A DNA stretch of 64,000 bases from Methylococcaceae bacterium (GTDB lineage Bacteria; Pseudomonadota; Gammaproteobacteria; Methylococcales; Methylomonadaceae), in contig JADKAL010000008.1 of assembly GCA_016715325.1 (NCBI GenBank), positions 112,163 to 176,162 of the forward strand, written 5' to 3'. Positions 18,817-28,489 of the stretch are shown piece after piece. Position numbers and translations under genes: made by a program. The stretch's first letter is position 1, and each line of letters begins with the position of its first letter. A model generated the notes under the pieces. It was not told the origin of the DNA. It saw only the letters and a list, made by a program, of their open reading frames with translations, and made no database searches.

Positions 18817-19524
18817 TTAAGCCCTCGCGCACACCCAAACATCCACACGGCTAACTCCCGCTTTTTTTAAAGCGCTAGCCAAGGTATTAACGGTCGATCC
18901 CGTTGTCATCACGTCGTCCAAAATAGCAATATGTCGAGCTTTTATCGAAGTTTCAATCGAAAACGCCTGCCGTAAATTTTGTCTGCGTTTCTTGGCGGAT
19001 AATCCTGTTTGATGAGCCGTGTCTTTTGATCGGGTGCAGCTTGAGTAATCGAGCGGTATATGCAACGTACGCGAGACTGTCCGGGCAATTTCTAACGCTT
19101 GGTTAAAGCCGCGTTCGTGATAACGGGCTTTATGCAACGGCACTGGGATAATGCAGTCCGGTTTTTCCGCCGTTTTGTCCACATAGTCGGCTAATAAACC
19201 GCCCAGCAGTCGCGCACTTTTAAATTGTGCGCCGAATTTTAAACCGGTAACTAAATGGCGGATTTCATCTTGATGAAGAAAAGGTGCATAAGTTTCATCG
19301 AAAGCAGGCGTTTCGCTAAGGCAGCGTCCGCACAAGGTCGGCGCTGCTGACAGTGCAGGGAAGGGTTCGGCGCATCGATAGCAGCAATGAATATTCCTTG
19401 GTAATCGTTCAAAACAGGGCTGACAAATGTCTTTGGCATTGAAACCGCGGTTTCCGCACAAAATACAGGTAGGCGGAAGTAAGGTGTTCTGTATAATATT
19501 AAGCCAGTTGTAAACTTTTATCAT
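18817..19524 (-). CDS. comF: ComF family protein (phosphoribosyltransferase-like)
   Basis: Homologue of the competence factor ComF, involved in handling of incoming single-stranded DNA in transformable species. The 235-residue protein has an N-terminal zinc ribbon with four CxxC-type pairs (CILC, CQPC, CYRC, CGRC) and a C-terminal type I PRTase fold with PVPLHKARYHERGFNQA and the PRPP loop ILDDVMTTGSTVNTL. It is divergent from bioB, the same neighbourhood as in many gammaproteobacteria. Confidence 0.92.
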   Translation of the reverse strand: MIKVYNWLNIIQNTLLPPTCILCGNRGFNAKDICQPCFERLPRNIHCCYRCAEPFPALSAAPTLCGRCLSETPAFDETYAPFLHQDEIRHLVTGLKFGAQFKSARLLGGLLADYVDKTAEKPDCIIPVPLHKARYHERGFNQALEIARTVSRTLHIPLDYSSCTRSKDTAHQTGLSAKKRRQNLRQAFSIETSIKARHIAILDDVMTTGSTVNTLASALKKAGVSRVDVWVCARA

Positions 19525-19594
19525 AAAGCTTGGTTGACAAGTAAGGTCGCCGCTTTTTAACCTTAAGCTAGCATTGTAGTGGGAGATTAACCGA

Positions 19595-20566
19595 ATGTCT
19601 GCAAACCCGGAACGTATTCGTCATAACTGGCACTTGGACGAAGTATTAGCCTTATTCGCCATGCCGTTTAGCGATTTGATTTATCAGGCGCAAACCGTCC
19701 ATCGGCAGAATTTCGATCCGAATGAAGTCCAGGTCAGCAGTTTGTTGAGCATTAAAACCGGTTCGTGTTCGGAAGATTGCGGCTATTGCCCGCAAAGCGC
19801 CCGTTACGATACCGGCTTGAAGTCGGAAAAACTGATGTGTGTGGACGATGTCATCGCAGCCGCCCAACAAGCCAAAGCCCAAGGGGCATCGCGTTTCTGC
19901 ATGGGAGCGGCTTGGCGGCAACCGAAAGACAAGGATGTCGAAAAAGTGGTCGAGATGGTGCAAGGCGTAAAAGCGTTGGGCATGGAAACCTGTGTCACTT
20001 TGGGTATGTTGACCGACGAGCAAACCGCCATGTTAAAAGACGGGGGGCTGGATTATTACAACCACAATCTCGACACCTCCGAAGAATATTATGCCGAAGT
20101 GATTACTACTCGGACGTATCAAGACCGTCTGGATACCTTGGAGCGCGTGCGTGATGCCGGGATTAACGTTTGCTGCGGCGGTATCGTCGGCATGGGCGAA
20201 AGCGATGCTGATCGCGCCAAGTTGTTAATTGAATTGGCGAATATGCCGAAACATCCGGAAAGTGTGCCGATTAACATGCTGGTGCAAGTCGAAGGAACAC
20301 CGTTGATGGGTGCGGAAGAGATCGATCCCTTCGTATTTATCCGCACTTTGGCGGTCGCGCGGATCATGATGCCGAAGTCCCGTGTCCGCCTGTCTGCCGG
20401 TCGCAACAACATGAGCGATGAAATGCAGGCGTTATGCTTTTTGGCGGGGGCGAATTCGATTTTTTATGGCGAGAAGTTGCTGACGACGGATAACCCGTTG
20501 GCGAATCAGGATAAGGTGTTGTTTGAGCGGTTGGGGGTGAGTATGGGATTACCAACAAACACCTAA
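19595..20566 (+). CDS. bioB: Biotin synthase
   Basis: Radical SAM enzyme inserting sulfur into dethiobiotin, the last step of biotin synthesis. The 323-residue protein has the [10 protein letters not shown] iron-sulfur motif (CxxxCxxC), [31 protein letters not shown] and RLSAGRNNM with the [2Fe-2S] ligands. A GGGAG ribosome-binding site precedes the ATG. It is the first gene of the bio cluster, which lacks bioA in this window. Confidence 0.97.
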   Translation: MSANPERIRHNWHLDEVLALFAMPFSDLIYQAQTVHRQNFDPNEVQVSSLLSIKTGSCSEDCGYCPQSARYDTGLKSEKLMCVDDVIAAAQQAKAQGASRFCMGAAWRQPKDKDVEKVVEMVQGVKALGMETCVTLGMLTDEQTAMLKDGGLDYYNHNLDTSEEYYAEVITTRTYQDRLDTLERVRDAGINVCCGGIVGMGESDADRAKLLIELANMPKHPESVPINMLVQVEGTPLMGAEEIDPFVFIRTLAVARIMMPKSRVRLSAGRNNMSDEMQALCFLAGANSIFYGEKLLTTDNPLANQDKVLFERLGVSMGLPTNT

Positions 20567-20656
20567 AATTATGTAATGATATCTTGCGCACTAGCTCAGC
20601 AAGGAAGTTATAAAACTGACAACATCTTGAAGGTTAAAAAAGAAGGACAAGTAGCA

Positions 20657-21040
20657 ATGTATATTACTATTAATTTTTCAAAAATTGCCGCTACTGTCGC
20701 TTTTACGTATGTCATTTTGTTATTCGGCTTCGCCTTTGTAAGATGTTTCGCACCAAATAATCCCGAGAAACTTGAAAATATTTTTTCGCTGTCCTGGTAT
20801 TGGTTAGATTGTTTCGTTTCATTATTAATTGGTTGGGGAATATGGAAACAGTATGAATGGGTATGGTGGTTAAGCTTTTTTTGGAGTTTGTACGAACTAG
20901 CGTTTCACATTCTGACTGCCATGGTATGGACTTCAAGAGGTGGTTTCCCACCAACTGCATTATTAATGGCGCCTGTTTTATGGGTTACTTTTTTTATCTT
21001 GATCCTTTTGCCGGAAACCAGAAAACAGTGTAAGAGGTAA
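20657..21040 (+). CDS. Small four-helix membrane protein of unknown function within the bio cluster
   Basis: 127-residue protein with about four hydrophobic segments (IAATVAFTYVILLFGFAFV; SWYWLDCFVSLLIGWGIW; VWWLSFFWSLYELAFHILTA; MAPVLWVTFFILILLPE) rich in Trp and Phe. I do not recognise the family with confidence. The ATG at 20657 is chosen because AAGGA lies 10 bases upstream; a longer upstream frame has no support. It is inserted between bioB and bioF, is more AT-rich than either, and is followed by a palindromic repeat remnant, so it may be a recent insertion rather than a biotin gene. Confidence 0.6.
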   Translation: MYITINFSKIAATVAFTYVILLFGFAFVRCFAPNNPEKLENIFSLSWYWLDCFVSLLIGWGIWKQYEWVWWLSFFWSLYELAFHILTAMVWTSRGGFPPTALLMAPVLWVTFFILILLPETRKQCKR

Positions 21041-21060
21041 ATTTTCATTGCTGCTTGTAA

Positions 21061-21084
21061 GTATCGTAGTGCGTTTTACGCACC
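21061..21084. repeat. Short palindromic intergenic repeat remnant
   Basis: Contains the palindrome TGCGT-TTT-ACGCA (21070-21082) in the 96-base gap before bioF. It resembles the core of short GTGCGT/ACGCAC repeats common between genes in many bacteria. No second copy is seen in this window, so the call is tentative. Confidence 0.3.
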
Positions 21085-21136
21085 AAATTTCCAATCTGCA
21101 TGTAATGCAACCTACATCAAATTTTAATATTCTATT

Positions 21137-22285
21137 TTGTTTGAGTTATCCCTAAAACTAAACGATCTGTCGCAACGAGGCTTACGGCGTTCAAGACGTA
21201 TCATCGAATCCCCGCAAGACATAAATCTGGTTTGCAATGGGAAAGGAATCGTCAATTTTTGCAGCAATGATTATTTAGGCTTGGCCAATCATCCTAATGT
21301 GATAAACGTGTTCAAGAAGGCTGCCGATCAATGGGGAGTTGGCAGCGGCTCGGCGCATTTAATTTGCGGTCATACCAGCGCCCATCATGCCTTGGAAGAA
21401 GAGTTGGCGGAATTTACCCGGCGTGATCGGGCGCTGTTATTTTCTACGGGTTATATGGCGAATCTGGGCGCTATTTCGGCTTTAGTCGGGCGCGGCGATA
21501 CCGTGTTGGAAGACCGGTTGAATCATGCCTCCTTATTGGACGGCGGGTTGAGTTCGGGCGCAAAGTTTAAGCGCTATACCCATGCCGATACCGGGCATCT
21601 AAATGAATTGTTAGCAAAATCGGAAGGCAATAGCCTGATTGTAACGGACGGTGTGTTCAGCATGGACGGCGATACTGCACCATTGAAAGCTTTGTCGGCT
21701 GTCGCAAAACAACATTCGGCCTGGTTAATGGTGGACGATGCCCACGGTTTCGGCGTTTTGGGCGCAAACGGCGGCGGGGTAACGGAAGAAGCGGGATTGA
21801 GTCAGGATGACGTGCAAGTGTTGGTCGGGACCTTGGGCAAAGCTTTCGGTACTTTCGGCGCATTCGTTGCGGGTTCTGAGGAATTGATAGAAACACTCAT
21901 AAATACAGCGCGCACTTATATTTATACGACGGCATTGCCTGCGTCTGTTGCCGAAGCGACACGAGCGAGCCTTAAAATTTTACGAACGGAAAGTTGGCGG
22001 CGAGAAAGGCTGAAAGTCTTGGTGGAGCGTTTTAGGGCAGGGGCGGCGCAATTGGATTTGCCGCTGATGCCCTCGTCGTCGCCGATCCAACCGGTATTGG
22101 TCGGTCTATCTGAAAAAGCGTCGGTGGCTAGTCAATATCTATTTGAAAACGGATTACTGGTAAGTGCGATCAGGCCGCCGACGGTTCCGGCGAATGCCGC
22201 CCGGTTGCGGGTGACGTTTTCGGCATTACATGAAGAGGCTCAGGTTGATCAATTGCTCGAGGCACTTGCCAAAGCCATAAAATGA
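21137..22285 (+). CDS. bioF: 8-amino-7-oxononanoate synthase
   Basis: PLP-dependent enzyme condensing pimeloyl-ACP with alanine. The 382-residue protein has [48 protein letters not shown], the cofactor Asp/His in [11 protein letters not shown] and the PLP lysine in [13 protein letters not shown]. The only plausible start is a TTG at 21137, because an in-frame TAA lies four codons upstream and no ATG occurs until well into the conserved part. No clear ribosome-binding site precedes it. It overlaps bioH by 4 bases. Confidence 0.95.
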   Translation: MFELSLKLNDLSQRGLRRSRRIIESPQDINLVCNGKGIVNFCSNDYLGLANHPNVINVFKKAADQWGVGSGSAHLICGHTSAHHALEEELAEFTRRDRALLFSTGYMANLGAISALVGRGDTVLEDRLNHASLLDGGLSSGAKFKRYTHADTGHLNELLAKSEGNSLIVTDGVFSMDGDTAPLKALSAVAKQHSAWLMVDDAHGFGVLGANGGGVTEEAGLSQDDVQVLVGTLGKAFGTFGAFVAGSEELIETLINTARTYIYTTALPASVAEATRASLKILRTESWRRERLKVLVERFRAGAAQLDLPLMPSSSPIQPVLVGLSEKASVASQYLFENGLLVSAIRPPTVPANAARLRVTFSALHEEAQVDQLLEALAKAIK

Positions 22286-23052
22286 CCCAACTTTATACTG
22301 AAACTTTCGGCGAGGGGAAGCCTATTGTCATGGTGCATGGCTGGGCTATGCACAGCGGCATTTGGCGAAATTTCGCCAAAGAATTATCGAAAACTTTTCG
22401 AGTGACAGTGGTCGATCTACCCGGTCATGGACATAGCCAGCCGATTTATCCGTTTTCGCTTGAATCCGTTAGCAGGTTGTTGGTTGAGGTGATTCCCGAT
22501 CATCATGCGTGCTGGCTCGGATGGTCGTTAGGTGCTGAAATCGTGATTGAGATTGCCAGCCGTTTCCCGGAGCGGGTCAGTCAGTTGATTTTATTGGCTG
22601 GAACGCCTTGTTTTGTCGGCAACGATTTGTGGCCGGGAATTCAAGTTAAGATTCTCGATAGTTTTGCCGAAAGTCTAAGTTTGGATAGCCAAGCGACTTT
22701 GCTGCGGTTTTTATCGCTTCAGATAAAAGGTGAATCGAATCCTAAGCAAGCGTTGCAAGAGTTAAAAAAGTCCATCTTTGAATATCCGGCGCCGGATCAG
22801 CGCACTTTGCTAGAGGGGCTGGAAATTCTGAAGCAAAGCGATCTCAGGCAAGTATTTGCCGAAATTAAAATTCCGGTCGCCGCCATTTTGGGCGAACTCG
22901 ATACGTTAGTACCCGTTGCTGCGGGAGAAAATATGCAATCCTTATTGCCACACATGGAATTGGCGACTATTTCCAGGGCAGGGCACGCGCCTTTTTTATC
23001 GCACCAGGGTGAATTAGTCGAAGCCATTTGCGGATTCATGGAAACGAAATGA
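22282..23052 (+). CDS. bioH: Pimeloyl-ACP methyl ester carboxylesterase
   Basis: Alpha/beta hydrolase that removes the methyl ester from pimeloyl-ACP, ending the BioC-primed pathway. The 256-residue protein has oxyanion loop [11 protein letters not shown], the nucleophile elbow GWSLG (Ser near residue 82), Asp in LGELDTLVP and His in RAGHAPF. Start ATGA overlaps the bioF stop and its stop overlaps the bioC start, indicating coupled translation. Confidence 0.95.
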   Translation: MTQLYTETFGEGKPIVMVHGWAMHSGIWRNFAKELSKTFRVTVVDLPGHGHSQPIYPFSLESVSRLLVEVIPDHHACWLGWSLGAEIVIEIASRFPERVSQLILLAGTPCFVGNDLWPGIQVKILDSFAESLSLDSQATLLRFLSLQIKGESNPKQALQELKKSIFEYPAPDQRTLLEGLEILKQSDLRQVFAEIKIPVAAILGELDTLVPVAAGENMQSLLPHMELATISRAGHAPFLSHQGELVEAICGFMETK

Positions 23053-23837
23053 CGCAACTTAAAAAAAGGATTAAACAATCTTTTGGCGGCGCTTCTCAAT
23101 CCTATGATTCGGTCGCACAATTGCAACGGAATGTCGGTAAGTCGCTATTAAATAAGCTCGATGATTCGGAGCAATTCGGCATCGCTGTAGATTTAGGTTG
23201 CGGAACCGGGTTTTTGATCAACGAGTTTCTAGCCCAAAAAAAAGGAATGGCAACCCAATTCATCGCGCTGGATATTGCTATGCCCATGTTACAGGCCGCT
23301 CGAAAAAAGCAGATGGAACTTCGACAAATCACTTATCTGTGTGCAGATTTGGAATATTTGCCGTTATTACCGCAATCGGCGGATCTGGTGATTTCTAATC
23401 TTGCGCTTCAGTGGAGTTCTAATCTTGACGTTGCGTTTGCCGGGATTAAACGTGTGTTGAAACCGGGTGGGCGCTTGTTATTTAGCACATTCGGAACTTC
23501 AACGCTGTTCGAGTTAAAAGAAGCGTGGCGGAAAGTCGATGATTATGCGCACGTCAATACTTTTACTAATGAATCTCAATTGAGCGATTTTCTTCGACAT
23601 GCCGGGTTTTCAAAAGTGGAATTGGAGACTGAAGTTGTTGTTTCCTGCTATGAATCGGTTTGGGATTTGATGGGGGAGTTGAAAACGCTTGGCGCCCGTA
23701 CTGTTATTTCGGGCTGCAACAAACATCTGACAAGCAAATCGGCAATGGAGCGCATGATCTGCGCTTATTATCAAAGAGAAGGGAATGGTTTGGTGCCAGC
23801 CACTTTTGAAGTCATCACCGTTTCGGCAATAGCCTGA
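23049..23837 (+). CDS. bioC: Malonyl-ACP O-methyltransferase
   Basis: SAM-dependent methyltransferase that methylates malonyl-ACP to start pimelate synthesis. The 262-residue protein has KKRIKQSFGGASQSYD at the N-terminus, SAM-binding motif I VDLGCGTGFLINEF, LALQWSSNLD and VLKPGGRLLFSTFG. The ATG at 23049 forms a 4-base overlap with bioH and aligns with family starts, whereas the frame extends upstream inside bioH without a signal. Confidence 0.95.
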   Translation: MTQLKKRIKQSFGGASQSYDSVAQLQRNVGKSLLNKLDDSEQFGIAVDLGCGTGFLINEFLAQKKGMATQFIALDIAMPMLQAARKKQMELRQITYLCADLEYLPLLPQSADLVISNLALQWSSNLDVAFAGIKRVLKPGGRLLFSTFGTSTLFELKEAWRKVDDYAHVNTFTNESQLSDFLRHAGFSKVELETEVVVSCYESVWDLMGELKTLGARTVISGCNKHLTSKSAMERMICAYYQREGNGLVPATFEVITVSAIA

Positions 23838-23858
23838 CGCAATGCGAAAAAATTAATC

Positions 23859-24527
23859 ATGGAGCAAGGCTATTTCATTACCGGAACGGATACCAATGTC
23901 GGCAAGACGTGGGCTTCTGTTGCGTTGATGCGATATTTTCAAGCCCAAGGTAAGTCGGTTATCGGATTGAAGCCGGTCGCTTCAGGTTGTTACGCAAAAG
24001 ATTCCAAGTTATTCAATGACGATGCTTTGTTATTGCAAGCAAATGCCTCCATTAAACTGGATTACGATTTGGTTAATCCTTATGCTTTCGAGCCTCCGGT
24101 TTCTCCACATATTGCTGGAAAAGAACTACCAGTCGACTTAATGGTTATAAAATCAATATTCGAGCAAGTTAAAGAGCAAGCGCAAGTCGTTATTGTGGAA
24201 GGGGCGGGTGGATGGTATTCGCCGTTGAATGATGTTCAAGACAACAGCGATTTGGCAAAAGAATTAAACTTGCCGGTAATAATGGTCGTAGCCATTAAGC
24301 TCGGTTGTATCAATCATGCTAAGCTGACATACGATGCAATACAGAAATGTGGATTGTCTTGTGCCGGTTGGATAGGCGTGTATATTGACAACTCGCAGTT
24401 AAGCCCTGAAATGATGGTGGAGAGTATAAAAAAAAGATTGGATACTCCTTTGCTGGGCGAACTGCCCTATTTGGAAGTTCCCGACTTCAAAAAATTAGCG
24501 GAATGTTTGTCTATCCGCAGAATATAA
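23859..24527 (+). CDS. bioD: Dethiobiotin synthetase
   Basis: ATP-dependent carboxylase forming dethiobiotin from 7,8-diaminononanoate. The 222-residue protein starts GYFITGTDTNVGKTWASVAL (P-loop), then GLKPVASGC, PYAFEPPVSPHIA and VEGAGGWYSPLND. It is the last gene of the bio cluster. The C-terminus (LAECLSIRRI) is slightly short but within the family range. Confidence 0.95.
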   Translation: MEQGYFITGTDTNVGKTWASVALMRYFQAQGKSVIGLKPVASGCYAKDSKLFNDDALLLQANASIKLDYDLVNPYAFEPPVSPHIAGKELPVDLMVIKSIFEQVKEQAQVVIVEGAGGWYSPLNDVQDNSDLAKELNLPVIMVVAIKLGCINHAKLTYDAIQKCGLSCAGWIGVYIDNSQLSPEMMVESIKKRLDTPLLGELPYLEVPDFKKLAECLSIRRI

Positions 24528-24788
24528 ACTGGGCGTTGTTTATTTGCTAGCAGGATATAGAGAATTAACCAAATTTAATCAATCATTAATAAACGTCGCT
24601 TAGACAACGAATTCCTTGATTTATCTCAAAACTAAATGCCTTAGCTTATAGCGAAGAATAGCGCCTTGAGTTAGAATTACCCTGCAAAATGTCAGTTAAT
24701 ACAAAATTAAGTCTGAGTACGCGTTCATTGATTGCGCGATTCATCAGTCCTTACAAGAGTTTATAACTTAGAGAGAGGAGTTTTCTCA

Positions 24789-26570
24789 GTGAAGAAAACA
24801 AAGCAACTATTCGCAGGCCTGATTCTATTGTTTTTAGGTCTGGGAACTTTGCAAGCAGAAGACTGCCCTTCCAGAATGATGGAAGGTAATGTATGTCTTC
24901 CTAAAGATTTTCCGCTTGAAGCATCGCCGGGTCGGTATACGCTAAATCTGATGCAAGGGCAAACACAGCTCAGTCATGATGTTTATGATCTTCATATGCT
25001 CATACTGTGGATCTGTGTTTTTGTCGGTATCGGTGTATTCGGGACGATGTTTTATTCTATCTACCATCACCGAAAATCCAGGGGGCATGTTGCCGAGCAG
25101 TTTCATGAAAATACCACGGTGGAAATTATCTGGACGGTCATTCCGGCATTGATACTTATTTCGATGGCGATTCCCGCGACTAAAACATTATTGGAGATGG
25201 ACGATGTTCAAGACTCCGATATGACGGTTAAAGTCACCGGATGGCAATGGAAATGGGAATACGACTACACCGACAGTGGTATTCATTTCTTTAGCAATCT
25301 GGATGCTGCGAGTAACAGAGCGAGGCAATTGAATTCGGATATCGATCCGAAATCGGTCTCCCATTACTTATTGCGGGTGGATGAGCCGCTGGTCATTCCA
25401 GTCAACAAGAAAATCCGCTTTGTTTTTACTGCTGCTGATGTTCTTCATTCTTGGTGGGTGCCGGATCTGGGCTGGAAAAAAGACGCTATTCCTGGTTTTA
25501 TCAACGAAGCGTGGACGTCGGTGCCGAAAGCCGGTATCTATAGAGGTCAATGTACCGAGCTTTGCGGTAAAGACCACGGTTTTATGCCTGTCGTTGTTGT
25601 AGCGATGGAACAACCGGACTACGATGCTTGGAAACAGAAAAAACTTGATGCACAAAAACAAGGCAATGACGATAGCGATCAAAGCCACGAACAGTTAGTC
25701 AAGAAAGGTGCTGAGGTTTACGGTAAGAACTGCTCGACCTGTCACATGGAAAACGGTGCGGGTATTCCTGGGGCTTTCCCTGCGCTTACTAAGAGTAGTG
25801 TGGTAAATGGCGATATAAACGCACAAGCCTCACTAATTTTGAACGGTAAAAATGCAATGCCTGCATTCGGTAAGCAATTAACTGCACCTGAATTAGCTGC
25901 GGTTATTACCTATACACGCAATGCTCTGGGTAACTCAAAGGGTGATGAAATTCAACCGAAAGCAATCAAAGCATTGCTGACGGGCGGGAAAGTAGAACCT
26001 GCTGCAAGTTCTGATGTAAAAAAAGAGGTTGCAGCCGAAAAGTCTGCTGAAAAGCCAAAATCGGAAGAAAAAGTAAAAGTATCAGAAGATAAGGCGAAGA
26101 CTAAAGACGCTTCAAAAGTTTCTGAAAAACCAAAGGAAGAAACAATTGAAAGTGTTCAGTTTGCTCAAGATAAATTTTATCCTCAAAAACGAATCAGCGA
26201 TAAACCGGATGCAGTCGATACCGCAAAGTCGGCGGATACCAAAAATAGCGCAGCGAAAGTATCGCTGGACGACTTAGTCGGGAAAGGTTCGGCAGTCTAT
26301 GAAAAGAACTGCCAATCCTGTCATCAAAAAGACGGTGCCGGTATGCCGCCCATGTTTCCTGCGTTAAAGGGAAGTCCGATAGTGGTCGGCAAAATCGATT
26401 CGCAAGTTGATTTGATGCTTAAAGGTAAAGGTGTAATGCCCGCTTTCGGTAAAACATTAAGTGCTGAAGACTTTGCGGCCGTGCTTGCTTATACCCGTAA
26501 CAAGTTAGGTAATTCCGTCGGCGATTTTAAACAGCCCTCGGAGATTAAGGCACTACAATCAGCTAATTAA
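24789..26570 (+). CDS. coxB: Cytochrome c oxidase subunit II with two C-terminal cytochrome c domains
   Basis: Electron-entry subunit of an aa3/caa3-type terminal oxidase. The 593-residue protein has a signal-like N-terminus, two membrane helices (IMFYSIYHHR region and TVIPALILISMAIPA), a cupredoxin domain with the CuA motif CTELCGKDHGFM and GWQWKWEYDY, then two cytochrome c domains with CSTCH and CQSCH and axial MPAFGK. A Lys/Glu/Ala-rich linker of about 100 residues separates the two. The GTG at 24789 is chosen because GAGAGGAG lies 10 bases upstream. It is the first gene of the cox operon; the 260-base gap before it holds the promoter. Confidence 0.95.
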   Translation: MKKTKQLFAGLILLFLGLGTLQAEDCPSRMMEGNVCLPKDFPLEASPGRYTLNLMQGQTQLSHDVYDLHMLILWICVFVGIGVFGTMFYSIYHHRKSRGHVAEQFHENTTVEIIWTVIPALILISMAIPATKTLLEMDDVQDSDMTVKVTGWQWKWEYDYTDSGIHFFSNLDAASNRARQLNSDIDPKSVSHYLLRVDEPLVIPVNKKIRFVFTAADVLHSWWVPDLGWKKDAIPGFINEAWTSVPKAGIYRGQCTELCGKDHGFMPVVVVAMEQPDYDAWKQKKLDAQKQGNDDSDQSHEQLVKKGAEVYGKNCSTCHMENGAGIPGAFPALTKSSVVNGDINAQASLILNGKNAMPAFGKQLTAPELAAVITYTRNALGNSKGDEIQPKAIKALLTGGKVEPAASSDVKKEVAAEKSAEKPKSEEKVKVSEDKAKTKDASKVSEKPKEETIESVQFAQDKFYPQKRISDKPDAVDTAKSADTKNSAAKVSLDDLVGKGSAVYEKNCQSCHQKDGAGMPPMFPALKGSPIVVGKIDSQVDLMLKGKGVMPAFGKTLSAEDFAAVLAYTRNKLGNSVGDFKQPSEIKALQSAN

Positions 26571-26691
26571 TGGTTAATGCTTTAGTTAGTAATAAGATTT
26601 ATAACTGTATTTGAAGTATCGGTTGATGAAAATTCCGATAAAAGATACACCAAATCAGTAATGATAATTTTGGAAGAGATGAGGAATTGAT

Positions 26692-28320
26692 ATGTCTGCT
26701 GTTGTAGCTGAACATGATGACCACCATGATCATAGTCACGACGACCATGATCATGGTCCGGCTAAAGGCTGGATAAGGTGGATAATTACAACCAACCATA
26801 AAGACATCGGTACACTTTATTTAGTGTTCGCGCTAGCCATGTTTTTCGTTGGCGGTATGATGGCATTGGTCATTCGCGCCGAACTTTTCGAGCCGGGTTT
26901 ACAATTTGTCGAGCCGCAATTCTTTAACTCCATGACCACAATGCATGCATTGGTTATGGTATTCGGGGCTGTCATGCCGGGTTTTGTCGGGTTAGCGAAC
27001 TGGATGGTGCCGATGATGATCGGGGCCCCCGATATGGCCTTGCCTCGTATGAATAACATGAGTTTTTGGCTGCTAGTCGCCGGTGTGCTCTTGCTTGCTT
27101 CTACTTTATTTATGGAAGGCGGTGCGCCAGCCAGCGGGTGGACTTTATATCCGCCATTAGTTTTACAAACCGGTAAAGCATTGCCTTTTGCTGTTTTCTC
27201 CGTACATTTACTGGGTATTTCGTCGATCATGGGTGCGATCAATATTATCGCGACCATCTTCAATATGCGTGCGCCAGGCATGACATTGATGAAAATGCCG
27301 TTATTCGTTTGGACATGGTTGATTACAGCCTTCTTGTTGATTGCCGTCATGCCGGTTTTCGCGGGCGCGGTTACTATGTTGCTGACCGACCGGTTTTTCG
27401 ATACCAGCTTTTTTAATGCGGCAGGCGGCGGCGATCCTGTCTTGTACCAACATATTTTCTGGTTCTTCGGGCATCCTGAAGTTTATATCATGATTCTGCC
27501 GACCTTCGGGGTGGCATCGACGATTATTCCGACCTTTGCAAGAAAGCCGTTATTCGGTTACAGCTCTATGGTTTATGCGACAGCCGGGATTGCTTTTTTA
27601 TCGTTCATCGTGTGGGCGCATCACATGTTTACCGTGGGTATGCCGATGGCGGGTGAGCTCTACTTTATGTACGCTACGATGTTGATTGCGGTACCGACGG
27701 CAGTAAAAGTATTTAACTGGACGGCGACGATGTGGAAAGGTTCGATGACCTTTGAAACACCGATGCTGTTCTCGATTGCTTTCGTTGCATTGTTTACAAT
27801 CGGCGGGTTTACCGGATTGATGATGGCTATCGCGCCGTCGGACTTCCAATATCACGATACTTATTTTATTGTCGCTCACTTTCATTACACCTTGGTGCCA
27901 GCTTCCGTGTTCATGTTAATGGCTGCAGGCTACTATTGGTTGCCTAAATGGACTGGGCACATGTATAACGAAAAAATCGGTCAGCTGCATTTTTGGCTGT
28001 CTGCAGTTTCCGTAAATATCTTGTTCTTCCCTCAGCACTTCCTAGGCTTGGCCGGAATGCCAAGACGGATTCCGGATTACGCCGTACAATTTGCAGATTG
28101 GAACATGATATCCAGCATCGGCGGCTTTATGTTCGGATTCAGCCAGTTATTGTTTCTATATATTGTTGTAAATACGATTAGGGGCGGCACTGGTGAAAAA
28201 GTATCTGACGAGGTTTGGGAAGATGCGCATAAACACAGTTTAGAGTGGACCTTATCATCGCCACCGCCTTATCATTCTTTTACAACGCCTCCGACAGTGA
28301 TTCCAACAGAACATCTGTAA
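26692..28320 (+). CDS. coxA: Cytochrome c oxidase subunit I
   Basis: Haem-copper catalytic subunit reducing oxygen to water and pumping protons. The 542-residue, twelve-helix protein has low-spin haem ligand MTTMHALVMVFG, the CuB/Tyr motif HIFWFFGHPEVYI, WAHHMF and the haem ligands DTYFIVAHFHY. Glu in GHPEVY marks an A1-type oxidase with D and K channels. The first 22 residues are a His/Asp-rich tail (HDDHHDHSHDDHDHG) not usual for the family and possibly metal-binding. It follows coxB by 121 bases. Confidence 0.97.
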   Translation: MSAVVAEHDDHHDHSHDDHDHGPAKGWIRWIITTNHKDIGTLYLVFALAMFFVGGMMALVIRAELFEPGLQFVEPQFFNSMTTMHALVMVFGAVMPGFVGLANWMVPMMIGAPDMALPRMNNMSFWLLVAGVLLLASTLFMEGGAPASGWTLYPPLVLQTGKALPFAVFSVHLLGISSIMGAINIIATIFNMRAPGMTLMKMPLFVWTWLITAFLLIAVMPVFAGAVTMLLTDRFFDTSFFNAAGGGDPVLYQHIFWFFGHPEVYIMILPTFGVASTIIPTFARKPLFGYSSMVYATAGIAFLSFIVWAHHMFTVGMPMAGELYFMYATMLIAVPTAVKVFNWTATMWKGSMTFETPMLFSIAFVALFTIGGFTGLMMAIAPSDFQYHDTYFIVAHFHYTLVPASVFMLMAAGYYWLPKWTGHMYNEKIGQLHFWLSAVSVNILFFPQHFLGLAGMPRRIPDYAVQFADWNMISSIGGFMFGFSQLLFLYIVVNTIRGGTGEKVSDEVWEDAHKHSLEWTLSSPPPYHSFTTPPTVIPTEHL

Positions 28321-28350
28321 GGTTTAGGGGTAAATAAGGTATACATTGAT

Positions 28351-28375
28351 AAGTTACCTTTTTTAAAGGTAACTT
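28351..28375 (+). promoter_or_regulatory. Intercistronic hairpin in the cox operon
   Basis: Perfect 11-bp inverted repeat (AAGTTACCTTT / AAAGGTAACTT) with a TTT loop, 30 bases after the coxA stop and before the small membrane gene. No T-run follows the second arm, so it is more likely an mRNA stabiliser, processing site or attenuator tuning coxAB against the assembly genes than a full terminator. Confidence 0.6.
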
Positions 28376-28390
28376 CATCAGGTAGTTTGA

Positions 28391-28489
28391 ATGAATATTA
28401 AAACGAAAAATGTGTTAACGGCATTGGTTTTATTTATTGTAGTAATCGGTATTTATATCATGGCGGTAATGAAAGCGCTTTCTCAATGA
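28391..28489 (+). CDS. Small cytochrome oxidase assembly membrane protein
   Basis: 32-residue protein MNIKTKNVLTAL... with one membrane helix (LVLFIVVIGIYIMAVM) and a short polar tail. Its stop overlaps the ctaG start (ATGA). A tiny single-helix protein between subunit I and ctaG is a regular feature of proteobacterial cox operons, often annotated as cytochrome oxidase small assembly protein. Position and topology support the call; sequence is too short for more. Confidence 0.7.
   Translation: MNIKTKNVLTALVLFIVVIGIYIMAVMKALSQ

Noticed and set aside
19525..19594. BirA operator before bioB
   Set aside because: The comF-bioB gap contains TTGACAAG and TTAACC words but no pair matching the BirA box with the required spacing.
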